Shown: piece after piece, positions 49,339 through 55,774 of the stretch
Position numbering within the stretch: the first letter of the stretch is position 1
Layout: each line of letters begins with the position of its first letter
Source: an uncultured Oxalobacter sp.
GTDB taxonomy: Bacteria; Pseudomonadota; Gammaproteobacteria; Burkholderiales; Burkholderiaceae_D
Assembly (NCBI GenBank): GCA_934270705.1
Contig: CAKQQG010000007.1
Location: 1-55,774 of the forward strand
Length of the DNA: 55,774 bases
Reading direction: 5' to 3'
Notes under the pieces: model-generated
The model's input: only the letters and a program-made list of their open reading frames with translations
Databases searched by the model: none
Told to the model about the DNA's origin: nothing
Translations under genes and position numbers: made by a program

Positions 49339-49779
49339 ATGTTTTCTTCGTTCAAAAAAGTGCTTCCTGTTGCACTGATGCTGATGGTTTCGGGGACGCT
49401 GGCAGCGTGTTCCACCGGTCAGGAAAAAGTTGCGGAGCTGACCGCGAAAGCAGAACAGGGCGATGTCGATGCCATGGTCGAGGTCGGTGAAATGTATTGC
49501 AGCGGTACGACGATCGAGCAGGACGACCAGATATGCGGCATGTGGATGAAACGTGCCGCGGAAAACGGCCATGTTCGCGCGCAGTATATGCTGGGCAGGA
49601 TGTACGAGCTTGGACTGGGTATGCGTGCCGACCCGGTACAGGCATACAAGTGGTACACCCTCTCGGGCAATCAGGGATACCGGATGTCGCAGACCGGTGC
49701 GAAAAACATGCTTGAGATCATGACGCCGCAACAGCGTGCCGAGGCGAAAAAGCTGGTTGCTGAAAGCGAAAAAAAATAA
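49339..49779 (+). CDS. Lipoprotein with Sel1-like repeats
   Basis: 146 residues. A lipoprotein signal peptide ends in the lipobox LAAC (Cys near residue 24). Two or three Sel1-type repeats follow: KAEQGDVDAMVEVGEMYCSG, AAENGHVRAQYMLGRMYELG and DPVQAYKWYTLSGNQGYRMS. Sel1 repeats are helical protein-binding surfaces; the partner is unknown. A pair of Cys in the first repeat region (YCSG and QICGMW) could form a disulfide. Single gene, 84 bases after the Smr gene. Confidence 0.85.
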   Translation: MFSSFKKVLPVALMLMVSGTLAACSTGQEKVAELTAKAEQGDVDAMVEVGEMYCSGTTIEQDDQICGMWMKRAAENGHVRAQYMLGRMYELGLGMRADPVQAYKWYTLSGNQGYRMSQTGAKNMLEIMTPQQRAEAKKLVAESEKK

Positions 49780-49845
49780 TCGGTGAAATGCCTGAATGAC
49801 AGGCAGGAGAGGATTTGACGGTATCGGCATGCAGGTTATCGGGTA

Positions 49846-50430
49846 ATGGGGATCAGGCAATTTACCGAACAGGACATCGTTTCGGCCGGGCAGATGGCCT
49901 ACGATACATGGTCATACGAACTGGACGGTGTCGGCGATGCGTTCAACCGTTTCATCCATGAATATCTGGTACGTTACTATGATGTGAACCGGCGTTATTC
50001 CTGGTGTGTGGCCGGAGACAGGCTGGACGCTTTTTTGCTGGCGGGATGCAAGGCGGATGTCAGTCATTGTGATGACTGGTTTTCGCATGGTTTGTCCGGT
50101 TTTTCCCGTCAGGAACGGGAGATCGCATTGCAGTACCGGGATTATCTGGCGCGAAACAGCCATGCGGTCAGGCGTTTCATGACCGGAAACGATGTCCAGA
50201 TGGGGTTGTTCATGAGCCGTGTTTCCGGTACGGGAAGGCAACTGCTTGACAATCTGGAACGGCTATGCCGCGAGGATGGTGTCGGCAGTCTTTATCTCTG
50301 GGCGGATGCGACCTGCAATGTGTCGTATTACGGGAAAAACGGTTTTGAAATGATGGCACGCTTTGAAAACGGCATGCTGTCGGACAAACCCGCGCTGGAT
50401 ACCTGCGTATTCAAAAAACGTCTGAACTGA
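49846..50430 (+). CDS. GNAT-like acetyltransferase
   Basis: 194 residues. The C-terminal part, RQLLDNLERLCREDGVGSLY and LWADATCNVSYYGKNGFEMM, matches GNAT motifs A and B. The N-terminus MGIRQFTEQDIVSAGQMAYD is typical of the family. In the middle a His/Trp-rich segment (VSHCDDWFSHGLSG) replaces the usual strands, and the Q/R-x-x-G-x-G/A acetyl-CoA loop is only approximately present (SRVSGTGRQLLDN). Substrate unknown. Convergent with glnB. Confidence 0.7.
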   Translation: MGIRQFTEQDIVSAGQMAYDTWSYELDGVGDAFNRFIHEYLVRYYDVNRRYSWCVAGDRLDAFLLAGCKADVSHCDDWFSHGLSGFSRQEREIALQYRDYLARNSHAVRRFMTGNDVQMGLFMSRVSGTGRQLLDNLERLCREDGVGSLYLWADATCNVSYYGKNGFEMMARFENGMLSDKPALDTCVFKKRLN

Positions 50431-50513
50431 CACAGGTTGCGCGGGAAAATTTTTGCGGATGTCACTTGCCGTCCGAAGCGAAAGAGTCTGCGTCCGGCGC
50501 CAAACCGGTTCCG

Positions 50514-50927
<414 letters not shown>

Positions 50928-52541
50928 TCAATCGCGAAATTTGGATGTGATCGGACAACGCCAGTCTCGGCCGAATCCGCGTGGCGTGATCCGGATGCCG
51001 ATGGGTGCCTGTCGGCGTTTGTATTCGTTGATGCGCATCAGGCGGACGATACGTTCCACCACGATATGGCTGTATCCATTGCGGATGATTTCATTGACGC
51101 TCTTGTTTTCTTCCATGAACATCTTGACGATAGCGTCGAGCACTTCGTAAGGCGGCAGGGTATCCTGGTCGAACTGGTTGGGTTTGAGTTCAGCTGTCGG
51201 CGCACGGGTCATCATGCGTTCGGGAATGACGTCCGAGAGAGTGTTTCGATAGCGGCACAGGCGATAAACCAGTGTCTTGTAGATATCCTTGATGACGGCG
51301 AATCCCCCCGCCATATCGCCGTAAAGCGTACAGTAACCGACGGCCATTTCACTTTTGTTGCCTGTCGTGAGTACGATGGAGCCGAATTTGTTGGACAATG
51401 CCATCAGCAGGGTACCGCGGATACGTGCCTGCAAATTTTCTTCCGTCGAATCTTCGGGCATACCGGAAAATTGCGGCGCCAGCGTCTGCAAAAAGGATGA
51501 GAAACAGTCCGTAATCGCGATTTCGTCATAGCTGACGCCAAGACGCGCCGCCATTTCGCTGGCATCGATGCGTGAAATATCGCTGGTATAAGGTGAAGGC
51601 ATCATGACGGCACGCACTTTTCCAGGTCCCAGTGCATCGACGGCGATAGCCAGAACCAGCGCCGAATCGACACCACCGGAAAGGCCGATGATGACGCCCG
51701 GAAAACCGTTTTTGCCGACATAGTCCCGTACACCCAGTACCAGCGCACGATAGACTTCTTCCTCGACCGAGGGATGTTTTTCCATACGTCCGTTGACGGG
51801 ATCGCCGTTTTCGATGGTGATGATCTCAAGGTCTTCGTCGCACTGCCGGAGTTGCGCGCAGACCTTGCCGTCGCGGTTCATGGCAAAGGAACAACCATCG
51901 AAAATCAGTTCATCCTGACCGCCGACCAGATTGACATAAACAGCCGACATGCCGTGGTGGATGACGTTTTGACGGACGATGACGGGACGCTGGTGCATTT
52001 TCCCCATGTGATATGGAGAACTGTTCATGATCAGCAGGACTTCAGCGCCTGCCGCACGGGTGCGCTCGGCAGGTTCGGGAAACCAGATATCCTCGCAGAT
52101 CGCCACGCCGAAGCGTGTGCCGCGGACATCGAATACCAGTGGTTCCTTGCCGGGCGTGAAATAGCGTTTCTCGTCGAAAACGGTGTAGTTGGGCAGTTCC
52201 TGCTTGAAATAGGTGCCGATGATGGCGCCATTGACCAGAATGGAGCAGGCGTTGTAACACAGACCGTTTCGGATGCAGTGGTGACCGACCAGTACGTGCA
52301 CATTGTCGAGATCGGCCAGCTCGTTTTTCAGCCTGTCGAGTTCGAGTTGTGTCGCTGAATGGAAACTGTGTTGCAGGAGCAGGTCTTCCGGCGGGTAACC
52401 GGTCAGCGACAGTTCCGGGGTCAGCACGATATCCGCTCCCTGTGCGGCGGCTTGCCGTGCGAATCGGGCGATGCGCTCGCGGTTGCCGGACAAATCTCCG
52501 ACGGTACTGTTGATCTGGGCTATGGCGACTTTGGGAGGCAT
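50928..52541 (-). CDS. nadE: Glutamine-dependent NAD+ synthetase
   Basis: 537 residues. The N-terminal nitrilase-type glutaminase domain (residues 1-250) has the Glu-Lys-Cys triad, seen around LTPELSLTGYPPEDLLLQ, FKQELPNYTVFDEKRYF and VAICEDIWFPE. The C-terminal N-type ATP pyrophosphatase domain contains GLSGGVDSALVLAIAVDALG and TGNKSEMAVGYCTLYGDMAG. It makes NAD from deamido-NAD using glutamine. Upstream of glnB on the same strand and divergent from thrC. Confidence 0.96.
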   Translation of the reverse strand: MPPKVAIAQINSTVGDLSGNRERIARFARQAAAQGADIVLTPELSLTGYPPEDLLLQHSFHSATQLELDRLKNELADLDNVHVLVGHHCIRNGLCYNACSILVNGAIIGTYFKQELPNYTVFDEKRYFTPGKEPLVFDVRGTRFGVAICEDIWFPEPAERTRAAGAEVLLIMNSSPYHMGKMHQRPVIVRQNVIHHGMSAVYVNLVGGQDELIFDGCSFAMNRDGKVCAQLRQCDEDLEIITIENGDPVNGRMEKHPSVEEEVYRALVLGVRDYVGKNGFPGVIIGLSGGVDSALVLAIAVDALGPGKVRAVMMPSPYTSDISRIDASEMAARLGVSYDEIAITDCFSSFLQTLAPQFSGMPEDSTEENLQARIRGTLLMALSNKFGSIVLTTGNKSEMAVGYCTLYGDMAGGFAVIKDIYKTLVYRLCRYRNTLSDVIPERMMTRAPTAELKPNQFDQDTLPPYEVLDAIVKMFMEENKSVNEIIRNGYSHIVVERIVRLMRINEYKRRQAPIGIRITPRGFGRDWRCPITSKFRD

Positions 52542-52741
52542 GATGTCGTTTCCGAAAAAACTGTTAACTGAAATAGGATATTACTTTTTTGGCGTCCTGT
52601 TTGGACTATCGTTCGAAAACGTGAGATTTTATCCGATAAATGTCTATCGAAACGGAATTTGGTTACAATGCTAAATTCGGTTGGCCGGATGGCGTTGCCG
52701 TTTCCGGCTGTGTCCAATCGCTGAATTGTCGGGATGTCCGT

Positions 52742-54211
52742 ATGCAATACGTATCGACCCGTGCCGGGGATCAAAACGGTACAGGAAAATCTTTTTCGCA
52801 AATTCTTCTGGAGGGGCTGGCGCCGGATGGCGGCCTGTATATGCCTGAATCCTATCCGGTCGTGACAGGCCGTGAACTCGATGCATGGCGCAAGCTCTCC
52901 TATGCGGAGCTGGCTTTCGAGATTCTGAAAAAATTCGCCGATGATATTCCGGAAGCGGATCTGAAGGCGCTGGCGGAAAAAACCTATACGCCGGAAGTTT
53001 ACCGCAATGTGCGGGAAGGCGACACCGCACAGGATATCACGCCCTTGCGGATGCTTGAGGAAAAAGACGGCAAAAAACTGATGCTGCTGTCGCTTTCGAA
53101 CGGACCGACACTGGCGTTCAAGGACATGGCCATGCAGCTGCTCGGCAATCTGTTCGAATATGCGCTTTCAGGAAGGCAAGCAGAACTCAATATTCTGGGT
53201 GCGACTTCCGGCGATACCGGCAGTGCGGCGGAATACGCCATGCGTGGCAAGCAAGGCATTCGCGTTTTCATGCTTTCGCCGTACCGGAAGATGAGCATGT
53301 TCCAGACCGCGCAAATGTTCAGTCTGCAGGATCCGAACATTTACAATATTGCGATCGAAGGGGTATTCGATGATTGTCAGGATATCGTCAAGGCCGTATC
53401 GAACGATCTTGCATTCAAGACACGCCAGAAGATCGGTACCGTCAATTCGATCAACTGGGCGCGAGTCGTCGCTCAGGTCGTCTATTATTTCCGCGCTTAT
53501 CTCAAGGCGACTGCCGATAACAGTGAAAAGGTATCGTTCACCGTGCCATCGGGCAATTTCGGCAATATCTGCGCCGGTCATATCGCACGCATGATGGGAC
53601 TGCCGATCGACCGTCTCGTCGTTGCGACCAACGAAAACGATGTACTCGACGAATTTTTCCGCAGCGGCGTCTATCGTGTCCGCAAATCGGATGAAACATG
53701 GCATACGAGCAGTCCGTCCATGGATATTTCCAAGGCGTCCAATTTCGAGCGGTTTGTCTATGACTTGCTCGGACGTGACGGTCAGCGGGTCAGCCATCTT
53801 TTCCGGCAGATCGAAACCAGAGGCTTTTTCGACTTGTCGAATCGTCAGAAAGGCGACGGCGATGAATTTTCACGTGTGCCGGAATATGGTTTCGAATCCG
53901 GCAAATCCACCCATGCCGATCGTATCGCCACAATCAGGCGTGTCAGCCGTGAATACGGTATCACGGTCGATCCGCATACGGCAGACGGTATCAAGGTCGC
54001 ATGGGAACACCAGCAAAAAGGTGTGCCGATGATCGTGCTGGAAACGGCTCAGGCTGCCAAATTCAATGAAACGATTTTCGAGGCGCTGGGGCATGATGCA
54101 CCAAGGCCGGCAGGCTTTGAAAATATCGAGGGTCTGCCGCAACGCTTCACCGTCATGCCGGTCGATGCTGGAGAAGTCAAGAAATTCATCGCCGAACGGA
54201 CAGAACTCTGA
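52742..54211 (+). CDS. threonine synthase thrC: Threonine synthase
   Basis: 489 residues. PLP enzyme that converts O-phosphohomoserine to threonine. The PLP lysine lies in NGPTLAFKDMAMQLLGN near residue 120; the phosphate-binding loop is ILGATSGDTGSAAEYAMRGK. The start at 52742 (MQYVSTRAGDQNG) is the family start; the frame is open to 52640 without similarity. In related genomes hom (homoserine dehydrogenase) precedes thrC; here nadE is the divergent neighbour, so hom is elsewhere. moeA follows after 50 bases. Confidence 0.96.
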   Translation: MQYVSTRAGDQNGTGKSFSQILLEGLAPDGGLYMPESYPVVTGRELDAWRKLSYAELAFEILKKFADDIPEADLKALAEKTYTPEVYRNVREGDTAQDITPLRMLEEKDGKKLMLLSLSNGPTLAFKDMAMQLLGNLFEYALSGRQAELNILGATSGDTGSAAEYAMRGKQGIRVFMLSPYRKMSMFQTAQMFSLQDPNIYNIAIEGVFDDCQDIVKAVSNDLAFKTRQKIGTVNSINWARVVAQVVYYFRAYLKATADNSEKVSFTVPSGNFGNICAGHIARMMGLPIDRLVVATNENDVLDEFFRSGVYRVRKSDETWHTSSPSMDISKASNFERFVYDLLGRDGQRVSHLFRQIETRGFFDLSNRQKGDGDEFSRVPEYGFESGKSTHADRIATIRRVSREYGITVDPHTADGIKVAWEHQQKGVPMIVLETAQAAKFNETIFEALGHDAPRPAGFENIEGLPQRFTVMPVDAGEVKKFIAERTEL

Positions 54212-54261
54212 CCGGAGAACCGCGTTCCGGGAGCAGGGCGGGTTATGGAAGGAGCAGGGAT

Positions 54262-55473
54262 ATGTTGACGATGCATGAGGCGCTTTCGCAGCTGCTCGGC
54301 AGTGTTCGCGTGATACGGGATGTGGAAACATTGCCGGTATCGCAGACCAATGGCCGTGTACTGGCCAGAACACAATCTGCATGCGTCACCGTTCCGGATG
54401 CCGACAATTCGGCCATGGACGGTTATGCTTTCCGTTATGCCGATCTCTCCGATGTCGCCGGAGTGTTGACGGTTACCCAGAGACTACCGGCAGGTTCACT
54501 GGGAACACGGCTGGGCAAGGGGGAGGCCGCACGGATTTTCACGGGTGCACCTTTACCCGAAGGGGCGGATACCGTCGTCAGGCAGGAATGGTGTCTGGTT
54601 GAAGGAAACCGCTTGTCCCTGCTGCGTCTGCCGGAAAAGGGCGAAGCTGTGCGACGTGCCGGAGAGCAGGCAAAAAAAGGGGATCCTGTCCTGATGGCGG
54701 GTACCCGATTGCGTGCACAGCATCTCGGCGTCGCCGCTACCGTGGGGTTGGCTCATCTGCCGGTTGTCAGAAAACCGAAGGTGGCGTTGATGCCTACCGG
54801 AAGCGAACTGGTTCGCCCGGGCGAACCGCTTCCACCCGGCAAGGTCTATAACTCGAATTGCTATATGCTCAAGGGGTTGCTGGAAGATTTCGGGTGCGAA
54901 GTATCCGATTTCGGTATCGTGCCGGACGATTTCAGGACGACCTGTCGCTATTTCGTGCAGGCGGCGGAACATGACTTGATTCTGACGTCCGGCGGCGCTT
55001 CGGTCGGCGAGGAAGACCATGTCAAACACGCTATCGAGACGGAAGGGCGGTTGCATTTCTGGAAAATCGCGGTCAAACCGGGCAAGCCACTGGTTTACGG
55101 TGAAATCAGCGGACAGACTTCTGGCAACGGTACGGCAATCATCGGTTTGCCTGGCAATCCTGTGTCGGGTTTCGTGACCTTTTTGCTATTTGTCCGTCCG
55201 TATCTGCTTGCCATGCAGGGGATCACGGACGTGACACCGAAAGCCTTGCGACTGCCTTGTGCCAGCGCCTATCCGAAGGCGGACGAACGCAATGAATTTT
55301 TGCGCGCCAGACTCAACGGCGATGGTGAAGTGGAGCTGTTCGGCAATCAGGGATCGGGCATCCTGTCATCGGCGGTATGGGGCGACGGGCTGGTCGACAA
55401 TCCGCCGGGCCACACGATCCGGCCTGGCGAGAGGGTCCGCTTCATTCCCTTCAGTGAGTTCTGGCGTCCATGA
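54262..55473 (+). CDS. moeA: Molybdopterin molybdotransferase MoeA
   Basis: 403 residues. Inserts molybdate into adenylylated molybdopterin. Motifs: DADNSAMDGYAFRYADL, IFTGAPLPEGADTVVRQEWC, VALMPTGSELVRPGE, LTSGGASVGEEDHVKHAIE and IGLPGNPVSGFVTFLLF. GAAGGAG stands 9 bases before ATG 54262. Its stop overlaps the moaD start by 4 bases, so the two are co-translated; molybdenum cofactor supports enzymes such as formate dehydrogenase. Confidence 0.96.
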   Translation: MLTMHEALSQLLGSVRVIRDVETLPVSQTNGRVLARTQSACVTVPDADNSAMDGYAFRYADLSDVAGVLTVTQRLPAGSLGTRLGKGEAARIFTGAPLPEGADTVVRQEWCLVEGNRLSLLRLPEKGEAVRRAGEQAKKGDPVLMAGTRLRAQHLGVAATVGLAHLPVVRKPKVALMPTGSELVRPGEPLPPGKVYNSNCYMLKGLLEDFGCEVSDFGIVPDDFRTTCRYFVQAAEHDLILTSGGASVGEEDHVKHAIETEGRLHFWKIAVKPGKPLVYGEISGQTSGNGTAIIGLPGNPVSGFVTFLLFVRPYLLAMQGITDVTPKALRLPCASAYPKADERNEFLRARLNGDGEVELFGNQGSGILSSAVWGDGLVDNPPGHTIRPGERVRFIPFSEFWRP

Positions 55474-55727
55474 GAATCAGGGTACGTTATTTCGCCAGCA
55501 TCCGTGAGGCACTGGGCATGACGGAAGAATGGATCGACTTGCCGGAAGATGTTCGTACAGTCGGTGAGCTCAGACAATATCTGGTATTGCGCGGCCCGGC
55601 ATGGGCGACAGCGCTGGCGGAAGATAGTGGCGTGCGGATGGCTTTCGAGCTGAAAATGGCGACTGCCGATACCGTTCTGACGGAGAGCGGGGAAGCGGCT
55701 TTCTTTCCTCCTGTTACCGGCGGATAA
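55470..55727 (+). CDS. moaD: Molybdopterin synthase sulfur-carrier subunit MoaD
   Basis: 85 residues with a ubiquitin-like fold ending in the Gly-Gly tail (FFPPVTGG), which is activated to a thiocarboxylate and donates sulfur to precursor Z with MoaE. The start MRIRVRYFASIREALG is typical. Overlaps moeA by 4 bases. The last 47 bases of the window show no gene; an ATG at 55770 could be the start of moaE, but only five bases of it are visible. Confidence 0.94.
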   Translation: MRIRVRYFASIREALGMTEEWIDLPEDVRTVGELRQYLVLRGPAWATALAEDSGVRMAFELKMATADTVLTESGEAAFFPPVTGG

Positions 55728-55774
55728 ATACTGCCGTCACGAATGGCGCCACAAACGACAAGGCCGGCATGAGC

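Overview
The window is a piece of a betaproteobacterial chromosome of the order Burkholderiales. The gene orders carA-carB-greA-yhbY-rlmE-ftsH-folP-glmM, ftsK-lolA divergent from trxB, nadE-glnB and thrC-moeA-moaD are typical of that group. Moderate GC, an adenosylcobalamin-dependent ribonucleotide reductase and a ubiUVT cluster for oxygen-independent ubiquinone synthesis point to an anaerobic or microaerobic member of Oxalobacteraceae; Oxalobacter is my best guess (inference, no search was run).

Layout. 1-7.7 kb: tail of nrdJ, a small Cys/His-containing peptide, a DUF349 protein split by an in-frame TGA, hslO, a gamma-carbonic-anhydrase-like protein, an alpha/beta hydrolase and a PHP phosphoesterase. 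7.7-11.3 kb: htpX behind a sigma-32-like promoter, a YciO-type protein, an M50 protease and trpS. 11.3-22 kb: carAB, greA, yhbY, rlmE, ftsH, folP, glmM. 22.2-22.5 kb: tRNA-Pro(UGG) and tRNA-Arg(UCU).

22.5-35.5 kb is the accessory part. Just behind tRNA-Arg lies a row of gene fragments: integrase C-terminus, DinJ/RelB-type antitoxin C-terminus, YoeB-type toxin N-terminus, a coiled-coil protein and the C-terminus of an FRG-domain-like protein. Next come a small membrane protein, about 1.1 kb without a credible gene but with several DnaA-box-like 9-mers, an orphan 180-residue protein, a membrane-anchored methyltransferase with an APC permease, an FMN reductase with a tandem DUF1540 protein, an exported metallo-beta-lactamase-fold protein, and the yhiI-rbbA-yhhJ export/ribosome-ATPase operon.

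35.7-55.7 kb is core again: ubiUVT, a repeat-bearing stress-type protein, mfd, ispDF, ftsK-lolA, trxB, an Smr protein, a Sel1 lipoprotein, a GNAT protein, glnB, nadE, thrC, moeA, moaD. By eye the + strand is G-rich in non-coding stretches across the window, so I see no replication origin or terminus switch here. The most unusual spots are the fragment graveyard at tRNA-Arg, the TGA inside the DUF349 gene, the DnaA-box-like cluster, and a 14-bp palindrome between the FMN-reductase and metallo-hydrolase genes. I found no CRISPR array, rRNA, intact insertion sequence or recognisable riboswitch, and no clearly new multi-gene system.
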